This document shows, piece by piece, positions 1-8,363 of a stretch of DNA of 64,000 nt (position 1 is the first letter of the stretch; each line of letters starts with the position of its first letter). The stretch comes from Streptomyces sp. ISL-36. GTDB lineage: Bacteria; Actinomycetota; Actinomycetes; Streptomycetales; Streptomycetaceae. The stretch lies in contig NZ_JAGGOS010000061.1 in the NCBI RefSeq assembly GCF_018614205.1, forward strand, positions 24,540 to 88,539. Reading direction: 5' to 3'. The position numbers and the translations under genes are program-made. Under the pieces are notes generated by a model that was not told the DNA's origin, made no database searches, and was given only the letters and a program-made list of their open reading frames with translations.

Positions 1-1
1 C

Positions 2-538
2 TGGAACACCAGGGACGTCGGCGGGCAGTGGGTCCCGACCTTCCCGAACGCTCAGTACCTCATCCCGGCCGCAGACGACGCCCACTTCGGATCCGCCCCC
101 GGCGGCGCAGGCGGCGACGGCCGCCCGTCGGACGACGACCTCGTCTACGCCGACAGCATCGCGCCCGTCCGCCGGGCCGGGCAGGCCGTCCTGTGGGACG
201 GCGACCATCGCATCGACGACCATCTCACCCTGGAGTCCGCACCCGGCCACACGCCCGGCTCCTCCGTCATGCGGCTCGCCTCCCGAGGCGAACGGGCGGT
301 CTTCGTCGGTGACGTGCTGCACAGCCCGGTGCAGATTCTCCGCCCCGCCTGCAACAGTTGTTTCTGCCTGGATCCGGAACAGGCGGCGGCCAGCCGCCGC
401 CGCATCCTCCGACGCGCCGCCTCGGAAGGCGAACTGGTCGTCCCCGCCCACTTCGCCGGAACCGGAGCCGTGGAAGTCCACCGGGACGGCGAGCGGCTCA
501 CCCCGGGCCGATGGCTGCCGGTCGGCGGCCCGCGCTAG
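2..538 (+). CDS. MBL-fold metallo-hydrolase, C-terminal part (5' end outside window)
   Basis: The frame is open from the window edge to a TAG at 536-538, about 178 residues. It shows late metallo-beta-lactamase-fold motifs: a histidine loop (APGHTPGSS), then FVGDVLH with the metal-bridging Asp, and a final VPAHF with the last ligand His. The family uses two metal ions to hydrolyse lactones, esters or phosphodiesters in the cytoplasm. The N-terminal HxHxDH motif lies outside the window, so substrate class and start cannot be judged. It converges on the SDR gene with a 61-bp gap. Fold is confident; function is not. Confidence 0.8.
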   Translation, partial: WNTRDVGGQWVPTFPNAQYLIPAADDAHFGSAPGGAGGDGRPSDDDLVYADSIAPVRRAGQAVLWDGDHRIDDHLTLESAPGHTPGSSVMRLASRGERAVFVGDVLHSPVQILRPACNSCFCLDPEQAAASRRRILRRAASEGELVVPAHFAGTGAVEVHRDGERLTPGRWLPVGGPR

Positions 539-599
539 ACCCTGGCCGGCCACAAGCACAGGTCACCATGGCCCGTACGGACACGGCAGTGGGACGGAG

Positions 600-1559
600 T
601 CAGCTCGAAGAGTCCGGGCGGTGGGCCTGGTGGGCGTGGGCGAAGTCGAAACGAATGCCGGTGAGTTGCTCCGAGACGTCCCACAGCCGGTGTCCGGTCT
701 CGGTGTCGGCCGCCGCCGGGGACGGCTTCACCCGCGTGGGGTGCCCGCGAAGTTCGGCCACGCCGTCGGGCCCGATGAACTGGCCGCCCTCCACGCCCCG
801 TTCGGTGGCCGCGTACAGCTGGGGGAGTGCGCCCTGCTCCGGTGCCTGGGCGAGCGGGGCGAGGACGCGGCCGAACAGCAGCTTCACCATCCCGATCGGC
901 GCGCTCGTCTGCAGGTTGGTCGCGGTGTAGCCGGGGTGGGCGAGCAGGCTGCGCACCGGGCTGCCGGCCGCGGTCAGCCGCCGATGGAGTTCAAGGCCGA
1001 AGACGGCGTTGGCGAACTTCGACTGGTTGTAGAACTTCATGGGGGCGTACGAGCGCTCACCGGCGAGGTCGTCGAGGAAGAGGCGCCCCTGGCGGTGATT
1101 GGTCGAACTGACCGTGACCACACGGGGATCCCGGCCGAGCGCGAGTCGATCGAGCAGCAGTCCGGTGAGCGCGAGGTGGCCCAGATGGTTGCAGGCGAAC
1201 TGCAGCTCGTGGCCCTGTGAGCTCAACGAGCGGGGCGGCGCCATCACGCCGGCGTTGTTGACCAGCACGTCCAGCCGCGAATGGTCGGCGCGGACGCCGT
1301 GGGCGAAGGCGCGCACGGAGTCGAGGTCCGCCAGGTCGAGGTGACGTACCTCAAGGCTCGCGCCCGGCCGCTCGGCGGTGATCCGCGCCACCGCCCGGCG
1401 CCCCTTCTCCTCGTCGCGCACCGCGAGAATCACGTGCCCGCCGGCGCGGGCGAGCGCCCGGGTGGTCGCCAGCCCGAGGCCGCTGTTGGCCCCCGTGACG
1501 ACGAAGACCCGCTCGGTCTGGTCCTGGATCTGCTCGGCAGTCCACCGCTGCTGTGTCAT
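600..1559 (-). CDS. SDR-family oxidoreductase (retinol-dehydrogenase-like)
   Basis: This is a 319-residue short-chain dehydrogenase. It has the NAD(P) motif TGANSGLG at residues 22-29, NNAG at 101-104, a catalytic Ser near 151 and YNQSK with Tyr177 and Lys181, so the active site is complete. Length and spacing match the bacterial RDH/WW-domain-oxidoreductase-like SDRs, which reduce or oxidise carbonyl/alcohol groups. The ATG at 1559 is chosen because the homology begins there; the frame stays open upstream but runs through the TetR gene on the other strand. It is divergent from that TetR gene across 81 bp containing a direct repeat, which suggests TetR control. The substrate is unknown. Confidence 0.88.
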   Translation of the reverse strand: MTQQRWTAEQIQDQTERVFVVTGANSGLGLATTRALARAGGHVILAVRDEEKGRRAVARITAERPGASLEVRHLDLADLDSVRAFAHGVRADHSRLDVLVNNAGVMAPPRSLSSQGHELQFACNHLGHLALTGLLLDRLALGRDPRVVTVSSTNHRQGRLFLDDLAGERSYAPMKFYNQSKFANAVFGLELHRRLTAAGSPVRSLLAHPGYTATNLQTSAPIGMVKLLFGRVLAPLAQAPEQGALPQLYAATERGVEGGQFIGPDGVAELRGHPTRVKPSPAAADTETGHRLWDVSEQLTGIRFDFAHAHQAHRPDSSS

Positions 1560-1584
1560 GCGGCACACGTTGCCGGTGATGGCA

Positions 1585-1612
1585 CTTGGTGTCAAGACGC
1601 GCCTTGGTGTCA
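1585..1612. promoter_or_regulatory. Direct-repeat operator candidate between SDR and TetR genes
   Basis: The decamer CTTGGTGTCA occurs at 1585-1594 and again at 1603-1612, 18 bp apart start to start. The two copies sit in the 81-bp divergent intergenic region, just upstream of the TetR -10 element at 1629-1634. Each copy contains an imperfect dyad (TTGG..TCAA in the first). Binding by the neighbouring TetR protein to control both genes is an inference. Confidence 0.5.
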
Positions 1613-1628
1613 TCCGAGGCATGGCGTG

Positions 1629-1634
1629 TACGAT
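1629..1634 (+). promoter_or_regulatory. -10 element TACGAT of a probable leaderless TetR transcript
   Basis: TACGAT fits the TANNNT -10 consensus and ends six bases before the GTG at 1641. Transcription would therefore begin at or next to the start codon. No Shine-Dalgarno sequence precedes that GTG, which agrees with a leaderless message. Confidence 0.5.
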
Positions 1635-1640
1635 GGCGCG

Positions 1641-2249
1641 GTGAGCACACCCCGACCCGGCATCACGATGGCCCAGCGCAAGCGTCAGCTGGTCTCGGAC
1701 GAACTGACGCAAGCCGCCCTGCAGTTGCTGGCCCTGAAGGGCTTCGACGTGGTCACCGTCGACGAGATCGTGGCCGCCGCGGGCGTCTCCAAGCGAACTT
1801 TCTTCCGGTACTTCGCGTCGAAGGAGGACGTGGTCGTCCAGTTCCTGGCCGACATGGGCACCGGCATCCACGCCGAGCTGGCCGCCCGCCCCGCCGGGGA
1901 ACGCCCCTCCGTCGCACTGCTGCACGCCGTCTCGGTCCCCCTCGCCGAGTGCGGCGACCACCCCGAGAGAGCACTGCCCGTCGTCCAGCTGATCCTGCGC
2001 ACGCCCGCTCTGCTGGCACGCTTCCTGGAACGCCAGGCACAGTGGCGGGACGACCTGGCGGCGGAACTGGGGCGCCGCCGCGGCCTCGACCCCGCCACCG
2101 ACCTGTACCCGCAGCTGGCCGCCGGTACGGCGCTGACCGCCTTCAATGCCGTCCTGCAACGGTGGAGCGACAGCGACGGCGCACAGAGCCCGGCGGAACT
2201 CACGGTCCAGGCCTTCGCCGTCGTCGCTCCGGCGCTGGACGCGGAGTGA
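1641..2249 (+). CDS. TetR/AcrR-family transcriptional regulator
   Basis: This 202-residue protein has a typical TetR N-terminus. The HTH around residues 34-54 reads VDEIVAAAGVSKRTFFRYFA, with the conserved TFFRYF at the end of the recognition helix, followed by an all-helical ligand-binding domain. GTG 1641 is preferred because a TACGAT -10 box lies six bases upstream. It is divergent from the SDR gene and probably represses it and itself through the direct repeat between them; that is inference. The ligand is unknown. Confidence 0.87.
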   Translation: MSTPRPGITMAQRKRQLVSDELTQAALQLLALKGFDVVTVDEIVAAAGVSKRTFFRYFASKEDVVVQFLADMGTGIHAELAARPAGERPSVALLHAVSVPLAECGDHPERALPVVQLILRTPALLARFLERQAQWRDDLAAELGRRRGLDPATDLYPQLAAGTALTAFNAVLQRWSDSDGAQSPAELTVQAFAVVAPALDAE

Positions 2250-2410
2250 CGATCACGTCGAAACCGTGCGCATCCCACGGACGCCGCAAGAGATCGAAAG
2301 ATCGAGTGTAGATCCGGGGACGTCCGGGAAGGACTGCAGCGGGCGCTCGAGGAGGGCGCCAGAGCAGCTCGACCCTGAGCTGCTCGGTGGATTGATGCAG
2401 AGGGACGAGC

Positions 2411-2614
2411 ATGGCCAGAGGCACAGTGAAGTGGTTCAACTCGGAGAAGGGCTTCGGGTTCATCGCCCAGGACGGAGGCGGCCCGGACGTCTTCGCCCAC
2501 TACTCCAACATCTCCGGCAACGGGTACCGGGAGCTGACGGAGGGCGAGACGGTGACCTTCGACATCACCCAGGGCCAGAAGGGCCCCCAGGCCGAGAACA
2601 TCATCCGCGGCTGA
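2411..2614 (+). CDS. Cold-shock protein (CspA family)
   Basis: This complete 67-residue OB-fold protein has RNP1 KGFGFI at residues 13-18 and RNP2-type VFAHY at 27-31. The family binds single-stranded RNA/DNA and acts as a chaperone or antiterminator in the cytoplasm. About 160 bp of non-coding sequence separates it from the TetR gene. This probably holds its promoter and a long 5' leader, a common feature of csp genes. A perfect hairpin terminator follows 21 bp after the stop, so it is monocistronic. Streptomyces have several paralogues, so I give no symbol. Confidence 0.96.
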   Translation: MARGTVKWFNSEKGFGFIAQDGGGPDVFAHYSNISGNGYRELTEGETVTFDITQGQKGPQAENIIRG

Positions 2615-2635
2615 GCCCGGCCACACTCTCCTCGG

Positions 2636-2660
2636 CGGCGCCCGCACGATGCGGGCGCCG
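2636..2660 (+). terminator. Strong hairpin terminator after the cold-shock gene
   Basis: A perfect 11-bp G+C-rich stem (CGGCGCCCGCA at 2636-2646, complement at 2650-2660) closes on a 3-nt loop. It lies 21 bp after the cold-shock stop codon. There is no U-tract, as is usual in actinobacteria. Confidence 0.8.
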
Positions 2661-2865
2661 TCGGCGTATGCGGGCCCTGAGGGGGCGTGAAGTCCGCCCA
2701 GGTCAGGGCAGTGGCGACGAGCGGGCGGTCGGCGGGCGGGCGCTCGGTGGCGCCCCGACACGCCCCGGGCCCCTGGTAGTTCGACGCAACGAGCGTTATG
2801 ATCACCGCGATGAAGACTCACTCTGATGACAGAATGGGGGTCCCGTCCGCGCAAGGTGAGTGCTG

Positions 2866-4365
2866 ATGCTCACTGAGACCGCGAACAGGGATTCCCGCCT
2901 CTCCTTCTGGCTGCGCGTGCGTGAGTTCGCCGTGCCGCCCTCCATGATCGAGACCGCGACCGCCCGCCGCTGTGCAGGCGACTGGGCCGGGGCGTGCGCC
3001 GCCGCAGGCTTCGACATCGATCTCGACCTCCGTTCCTTGGCCCGTTCCCATGGACGGGACCTGGCCGCCCGAATCCGGGCCGACCTCCGACATCTGGCGC
3101 CCGACCTGCTGCGCTGGCACATGCCGAGAATCGCTCCCGACGGGCTCCTGCGCCCCGGACTGACCATCTCTCTGGCGCGGTACGACGCCGACGGGCCTGA
3201 CGGCGCCCGCCCGATGCACCTCGTGGCACGGACAGCGCCGGCCTGGGCGGACGCCGGTCAACGGATCAGCCTCGCCCTGTGGGACGGATCCTTCTCCGAC
3301 GTCGGCACATGCCGCCATCCGCATCCCCGTCCCCACCGGAAGTACCGCCTCGACCTGCACCGCCATCTCTGGGATGCCCGGAGGGCCGATGAGCTGCGCC
3401 TCCGGTCCGGGGCCGAGCTCCCGGCCGTCGGAGGCCGCGACGGCCGCACGCCGGACACGGAGCCGCCGGATCCTGACCTGTTGGACCCTGAGCTGTTGGC
3501 GGCGGTGCCACCGGGGCACCGCTGCGCCGTGCACCGGTGGGCGGCCGAGGCAGCGATCCTTCTCCAGGCCGACAAGCGATCCACCCGTACCTTCACCGTA
3601 CGGTTCGGAGCCCGGCATCGACTGGTCCTGGACCTGGACCTGGACCTGGTCCTGGACCTGGCCGAGGACGGCGACGCGGACAGGGGCGGGAACGGGCGCG
3701 CGAACGGCGTGGCGTCTCCCACCTTGCGGATCGCCGCGGCCCCCACGGACGGCAGCACCTCCGCACTACCGGTCCTGCCCGACGCGGCCACCTGGGTCCT
3801 GCCCGACCTGGAACTGCTCCGCACCGGTTCGATCGAGGCCCATCGGCTGCACCCCCTGGTCGCCTCGGCCTTGCTGTCGGAGCACTCGCCTGCCGCTCCT
3901 CCCCACATCCCGGACCGGGCACGACAACCCCGCCTCGTGGAGTGCCGGGGAGCTCGGCACCGCATCGGCCTGGTCGACGGGGCACTGACCGCGCTCGACC
4001 ACGACCCGGCCGAGATCCGGCGGGAGGAACTGCTGGTCGCACTGACCGGCACGCCGCTTCCCTGCCTCCAGGCCATCGACGAGGCACATCGTCGTCCGGA
4101 CTGTCTCACCGGCGTCCGCGAACGCCTGGACCACGGCGACACCGCCGGGGCGATCGCCGTCGTCGAAGCCCTGCTCGGCCCCGAGGCGCTGCTGCGCACC
4201 GGCCCGCTGCGGGACGCACTGGAGACGGCCGCGCTACAGCGGATCACCTACGGGCTGTACAGGTCGGGTCTCATCGAACCCGGCCCCGGCCGCATGACTC
4301 CAGGGGACCACCGCCGTACCCGCGAGCACCGCCGCTCGCACCCGCGCCGAGCGACCTCGCGCTGA
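2866..4365 (+). CDS. Unknown ~499-residue protein upstream of MoxR/VWA genes
   Basis: I recognise no catalytic domain, signal peptide or membrane span. The protein is rich in Arg, Asp, Leu and His. Around residues 248-258 it has a Leu-Asp alternation (VLDLDLDLVLDL) encoded by an imperfect 6-bp tandem repeat. The C-terminus becomes Arg-rich. ATG 2866 is chosen because AAGGTGAG lies 5 nt upstream; the alternative GTG 2860 overlaps that ribosome site. It is co-directional with, and 134 bp upstream of, the MoxR gene. It may be the third member of a MoxR-VWA system, as a substrate, adaptor or regulator. That role is inferred from position only. Confidence 0.75.
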   Translation: MLTETANRDSRLSFWLRVREFAVPPSMIETATARRCAGDWAGACAAAGFDIDLDLRSLARSHGRDLAARIRADLRHLAPDLLRWHMPRIAPDGLLRPGLTISLARYDADGPDGARPMHLVARTAPAWADAGQRISLALWDGSFSDVGTCRHPHPRPHRKYRLDLHRHLWDARRADELRLRSGAELPAVGGRDGRTPDTEPPDPDLLDPELLAAVPPGHRCAVHRWAAEAAILLQADKRSTRTFTVRFGARHRLVLDLDLDLVLDLAEDGDADRGGNGRANGVASPTLRIAAAPTDGSTSALPVLPDAATWVLPDLELLRTGSIEAHRLHPLVASALLSEHSPAAPPHIPDRARQPRLVECRGARHRIGLVDGALTALDHDPAEIRREELLVALTGTPLPCLQAIDEAHRRPDCLTGVRERLDHGDTAGAIAVVEALLGPEALLRTGPLRDALETAALQRITYGLYRSGLIEPGPGRMTPGDHRRTREHRRSHPRRATSR

Positions 4366-4422
4366 CCCGAGGACCTCGGTCCCGGGCGCTCACTGCGCCC
4401 CGCCCCCTTCACGTCGCCCCGC

Positions 4423-4476
4423 CCCATTCACGTCGCTCACCCCATCCACGTCGCTCACCCCATCCACGTCGCTCAC
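4423..4476. repeat. 18-bp tandem repeat, three copies, upstream of moxR-like gene
   Basis: The unit CCCATCCACGTCGCTCAC occurs at 4441-4458 and 4459-4476. A copy with one mismatch lies at 4423-4440, and a decayed partial copy precedes it. The array occupies the gap between the unknown gene and the MoxR gene, ending 23 bp before the latter's start. It may be a slippage product or an iterated binding site; the sequence cannot decide. Confidence 0.85.
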
Positions 4477-4499
4477 CACGAACCCAAAGGTGATCACAC

Positions 4500-5762
4500 A
4501 TGCCCACTTGCACTCCTTTCGCCGCTGCCGACACCGCCTCCGAACCGGCCCATGCCTCCCAGCTCGACGTCGCGGGCACGCTGCTGACCCTGCTGCGCGA
4601 CACCACCACCGAACCCCGCCCCGACACCCAACTGGAGGCCCTGACCCTGGCCGTGGCCGCCGACCTGCCCGTGGTCCTGTGGGGCGAGCCGGGGATCGGC
4701 AAGACCGCGGCCCTGACACAGCTCGCCGCGTCCCTGGACCTTCCGCTGACCACGGTGATCGCCAGTGTGCACGAGCCGTCCGACTTCTCGGGGCTGCCCA
4801 TCGTCGGGGACGACCCCGCTGAACAAGGTGTTCCGATGGCCCCGCCGGACTGGGCGGTGCGCCTTGTCCGGGACGGCCGAGGGCTGTTGTTCCTGGACGA
4901 GCTGTCCACCGCGCCACCGGCCGTTCAAGCCGCCCTGCTCCGTCTCGTGCTGGAGCGTCGGATCGGCTCGCTGCAACTGCCGCCCGGCATCCGGATCGTG
5001 GCCGCCGCCAATCCGCGCTCCTCGGCCGCCGACGGCTGGGAGCTGAGCCCGCCTCTGGCCAACCGCTTCGTCCATCTCCAGTGGACCCACGACCACGAGG
5101 TGGTGGTACGCGGCCTCGGCGGAACCTGGCCCCGGGCGACACTGCCACGGCTCGACCCGGAGAAGCTGCCGGAGGCCGTGTCCTTCGCCCGCCGCGCGGT
5201 GTGCGGGCTGCTCTCCGCACGCCCCACGCTCGTACACCGGCTGCCCACCAACGAAACGCGCCGCGGCGGCCCCTGGCCGTCCCCCCGGAGCTGGGAGATG
5301 ACCCTGTCCCTGATCGCCTTCGCGACCGCCGCCGGCTCCTCGCGGGACGTACTGTCCCTCCTCGTCAGGGGCACGGTGGGGGACGGTCCGGGGCTGGAGC
5401 TGCTGGCCGGACTCGACCGGATGGACCTCCCGGACCCCGAGGTGCTGCTCGCCGACCCCGCCGCCGCCGACCTGCCCCAGCGGGGGGACCTGCGCCAAGC
5501 AGTCCTCGACGGTGTGGTGGAGGCGGTCCGCAAACGCCCGGAAAAGTCCCGATGGGACGCGGCCTGGGCGCTCCTGGTCCGGGCGGTGGAGACCGGTGCC
5601 CCGGATCTGGTGGTCGTCCCCGCCACCACCCTCGCCACGCTGCGCCGCGAGGACTGGGAGGTTCCGGCATCGATCGAACGGCTCGCCGGAGCGGTGGCCC
5701 TGTCCCGGAGAGCGGACCGAGCGGCGGCCCGGGCGGCCGTCGCCACGAAGGCTGGCCGATGA
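4500..5762 (+). CDS. MoxR-family AAA+ ATPase
   Basis: This 420-residue protein has Walker A GEPGIGKT at residues 62-69, Walker B LLFLDE at 129-134 and a sensor-1 Asn at 171 in VAAANP. That is the MoxR branch of AAA+ ATPases, which act as chaperones assembling or activating partner proteins, usually with a VWA-domain protein. Its C-terminal ~200 residues are helical and lineage-specific. The stop overlaps the next start (ATGA at 5759-5762), so it is translationally coupled to the VWA/metallopeptidase gene. ATG 4500 follows an AAAGGTG ribosome site. Confidence 0.92.
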   Translation: MPTCTPFAAADTASEPAHASQLDVAGTLLTLLRDTTTEPRPDTQLEALTLAVAADLPVVLWGEPGIGKTAALTQLAASLDLPLTTVIASVHEPSDFSGLPIVGDDPAEQGVPMAPPDWAVRLVRDGRGLLFLDELSTAPPAVQAALLRLVLERRIGSLQLPPGIRIVAAANPRSSAADGWELSPPLANRFVHLQWTHDHEVVVRGLGGTWPRATLPRLDPEKLPEAVSFARRAVCGLLSARPTLVHRLPTNETRRGGPWPSPRSWEMTLSLIAFATAAGSSRDVLSLLVRGTVGDGPGLELLAGLDRMDLPDPEVLLADPAAADLPQRGDLRQAVLDGVVEAVRKRPEKSRWDAAWALLVRAVETGAPDLVVVPATTLATLRREDWEVPASIERLAGAVALSRRADRAAARAAVATKAGR

Positions 5763-7015
5763 CATCGAACGCACCGGGGACGCTGGACCTCGACAAGCTC
5801 TTCGCCGCCCGACTGCACGCCGCACGCGTCCGGCCCTACCTGGCGACGGCCCTCTTCGCCCTGCACACCGTCGCGTCACGGAGGGTGCCGACGATGGCGG
5901 TCGACCGGTACTGGCGCTGCTACGTCTCGCCGGTGTTCGTGGACCGGACACCGGTCGAGGAACTGGCCGGGGTATGGGTACACGAGGTCTCGCACCTGCT
6001 GCGCGACCACCACGGCCGCAGTGACCGGGTCGCGCGGGAGCGCGGGCTGACCGGCCCGGCGGAACGGTTGCGGATGAACATCGCTGCGGACTGCGAGATC
6101 AACGACGACGTCTTCGGCGAGGGGCTGGTTCGGCCCGAAGGCGCTGTCGCACCGGAGTCCTTGGGGCTGCCCGAGGGCGAACTGATGGAGGACTACCTGC
6201 GCCAGTTCCGGCTCGGATCCCGTACGCAGGACTTGGCCTGGCTGGACTGCGGCAGCGGCGCCGACGGACTGGAACGGGAGTGGGAGCTCGGGCCGGACGG
6301 CGCGCACCGCCTCAACGAGCAGGAGCGGGACGCGGTCCGGTTCCGCGTGGCGCAGGGCATCACCGGCCGCCCGGGGAGCGCCTCCAAGGGGTGGCAGCGA
6401 TGGGCGGAGGAGGCGTTCCACCCGCCGCAGCCGTGGCGCGAGTTGCTGGGAGCGGCGGTCCGCTCGGCGGCCTCCGGCCCCGGCGCCGGCGAGGACTACA
6501 CCTACGGCCGGCCGTCGCGGCGCTCGGTCGGGATGCCCGGCGTCGTTCTGCCGAGCCTGCGACGCAGGCCGCCTCGGGTCTCCGTGGTCATCGACACCTC
6601 CGGTTCGGTCAGTGACACCGAACTGGGCAGCGCCCTCCTCGAGGTCGCCGCGATCTCCCGTGCCGTGGGCGGCCGTCGCGACCTGGTCACCGTACTGCCG
6701 TGCGACGCGGCTGCCCGTGTCGTGCATCCGCTGTGCCGGGCCGAGGGAATACCGCTGGTGGGCGGCGGGGGTACGGACCTGCGGACGGGCTTCGCCAAGG
6801 CGCTTCGTGCGCAGCCGCGCCCCGATGTCGTCGTGGTCCTGACCGACGGCCAGACGCCCTGGCCGGCCGCTCGCCCCTCGTGCCGGACGGTGGTGGGCCT
6901 GTTTCCCCGGCACGGAGCCGGGTCGTGGGACGAGGACGATCCCGACTACGTTCCCGACGCGCCGCCCGCCTGGGCGCGCGTGGTGACGATCGGGTCCGCT
7001 CCCGCCACTCGGTGA
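5759..7015 (+). CDS. VWA-like protein with N-terminal metallopeptidase motif (DUF2201 type)
   Basis: This 418-residue protein starts inside the MoxR stop. The N-terminal half carries a zincin motif, HEVSH (His75, Glu76, His79), in the style of the putative metallopeptidase domain paired with DUF2201. The C-terminal ~150 residues form a VWA-like fold with the metal-site signature DTSGS at 279-283, then GGTDLRTGF and LTDGQ. Such proteins are the usual partners of MoxR ATPases. No signal peptide is visible, so it is cytoplasmic. The likely model is that the ATPase remodels or activates this factor; the actual target is unknown. Confidence 0.88.
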   Translation: MTSNAPGTLDLDKLFAARLHAARVRPYLATALFALHTVASRRVPTMAVDRYWRCYVSPVFVDRTPVEELAGVWVHEVSHLLRDHHGRSDRVARERGLTGPAERLRMNIAADCEINDDVFGEGLVRPEGAVAPESLGLPEGELMEDYLRQFRLGSRTQDLAWLDCGSGADGLEREWELGPDGAHRLNEQERDAVRFRVAQGITGRPGSASKGWQRWAEEAFHPPQPWRELLGAAVRSAASGPGAGEDYTYGRPSRRSVGMPGVVLPSLRRRPPRVSVVIDTSGSVSDTELGSALLEVAAISRAVGGRRDLVTVLPCDAAARVVHPLCRAEGIPLVGGGGTDLRTGFAKALRAQPRPDVVVVLTDGQTPWPAARPSCRTVVGLFPRHGAGSWDEDDPDYVPDAPPAWARVVTIGSAPATR

Positions 7016-7058
7016 GCCCCCGCCACGGGTTCGCGAGCCCGCTTTCCAGATCCACGTA

Positions 7059-7499
7059 GTGGACGACGGGTCCGAGGGCGACGTCAGTGACGTGTGGACT
7101 GAGCAGGCAGTCTTGGACGGGCTGGGTGTCACCGAAGATGCCCTGGCCATCGGCACCGCGGTCAACGTCACCGTCGCGGTGAGCGTCCACGTCCTGGAAG
7201 AACGGCCGGACGATGACAGCGATGACTTCGACCACGTCGTCGAGGCCAGCCTCAACCTGACGTCAGGACGACTCGTCGTGCTGGGCTGCACCGACTACCT
7301 CCCTGGTGCAGCACGCTTCGACATGCCCGCCGGCTGGACCCGCATCCGGGCCTCTCGGCGAAACCTTGCCGCTGCCGTCCACGCGGGCATGGGCTCGGAC
7401 GAGGCACCCGAGACCACCGAACAGCTTCGGCTGCAAGCCTGGCCGGCGCCTTACTCCCAGCCGCACATCATCAAGCGATGGACACACCCCGACGCATAG
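7059..7499 (+). CDS. Hypothetical protein, 146 residues
   Basis: This acidic protein has no recognisable motif. GTG 7059 is the only reasonable start. Codon use is typical of the region, with strongly G/C third positions. It begins 43 bp after the VWA gene in the same direction and might be read from the same transcript. The mid-section has a short hydrophobic strand (GRLVVLGC) followed by a mixed alpha/beta pattern. Coding potential is convincing, but the function is unknown. Confidence 0.7.
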   Translation: MDDGSEGDVSDVWTEQAVLDGLGVTEDALAIGTAVNVTVAVSVHVLEERPDDDSDDFDHVVEASLNLTSGRLVVLGCTDYLPGAARFDMPAGWTRIRASRRNLAAAVHAGMGSDEAPETTEQLRLQAWPAPYSQPHIIKRWTHPDA

Positions 7500-7627
7500 T
7501 TCACCCTGGGCGCTCGGCCTTCCGGTCACCATGTCGTCGCGCACGAGGCGCATCGAGCCATTGATCCGTGGACAGGAGCGGCCTTCCACCGGCTCGATTG
7601 TCAGTGGTGGGTGAGAGGCTCGTGGCC

Positions 7628-8077
7628 ATGGGAGCTCTCTTCGGTTATTACGCCGCCGCTGACGACGGGGACGCCGCGCGGGCTGTCGTCCGGGAGGACG
7701 GCCGACCGGCGGGGACGGGCTATGACGCGCTCGTCGTGAAGGGGGTCGATCCGGTGGTCGACCTGCTGCCGGTCGAAGCGCTCGTCACCGGGAGAACGGC
7801 CGGTGACGTGGAAGCTGATCCTCGGCATGGCCATATGGTCGGGATGGCGGGTGACGGCGAGGTCGTCAGCGTGTCACTCACCGATTCCCTGCGTGACTCC
7901 CTCGCCCGCTTCGACCGGAATCAGCTGGCAGACGTGGCCCGCGAGTGGGCCACGTCGGGAGTCTTCGGCCCCGAGGCGGACACGAGCGGGCTGACGGGAT
8001 TCCTGATGGACCTCGCCGCGCTTGCGGAGAAGGCGTCCGTCCGCCGTCAGCGGCTGTACTGCTGGATATGCCTGTAG
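7628..8077 (+). CDS. Hypothetical protein, 149 residues (MGALFxYY type)
   Basis: ATG 7628 is preferred because GAGAGG lies 9 nt upstream; a GTG at 7622 is too close to that site. The protein opens MGALFGYYAAADD and contains VVKGVDPVVDL. As I recall, this pattern is shared by a group of short uncharacterised Streptomyces proteins with an N-terminal 'MGAL..YF.A.DD' stretch. The last residues (RRQRLYCWICL) contain a CxxC-like pair. It is followed by the oppositely oriented XRE regulator. No function can be assigned. Confidence 0.72.
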   Translation: MGALFGYYAAADDGDAARAVVREDGRPAGTGYDALVVKGVDPVVDLLPVEALVTGRTAGDVEADPRHGHMVGMAGDGEVVSVSLTDSLRDSLARFDRNQLADVAREWATSGVFGPEADTSGLTGFLMDLAALAEKASVRRQRLYCWICL

Positions 8078-8105
8078 CGGTGCCGGCCACCCGCCTGTAG
8101 CGCCG

Positions 8106-8363
8106 TCAGGCGCTCGCGGCGTCCGCCGGTTCCTCGGAGCCGTGGAACTCCTCGGCGTCATCGGGCTCCCAGCGCAGCAGGTCGCCCGGCTGGCACTCGA
8201 GCGCCTCGCAGAGCGCGGCGAGCGTCGCGAAACGGACCGCCTTGGCGCGGCCGTTCTTCAGCACGGCCAGGTTGGCCGGTGTGATCCCGACGCGCTCCGC
8301 CAGCTCGCTCACGGACATCTTCCGCCTGGCCAGCATCACGTCGATGTCGACGACGATCGGCAT
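8106..8363 (-). CDS. XRE-family (YozG-like) HTH regulator
   Basis: This 85-residue protein is essentially one HTH_3-type domain. Residues 1-70 include VSELAERVGITPANLAVLK and a C-terminal ECQPGDLL turn, typical of the small Cro/CI-like regulators that accompany DUF2975 membrane proteins. Its ATG overlaps the stop of the upstream DUF2975 gene (TGATG), so the pair is coupled. It probably acts at the palindrome found upstream of that gene. The 15-residue acidic tail is not part of the domain. Confidence 0.88.
   Translation of the reverse strand: MPIVVDIDVMLARRKMSVSELAERVGITPANLAVLKNGRAKAVRFATLAALCEALECQPGDLLRWEPDDAEEFHGSEEPADAASA

Noticed and set aside
4423..4476. 18-bp repeats considered as a CRISPR array
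   Set aside because: The copies are contiguous with no unique spacers and there are no cas genes nearby.
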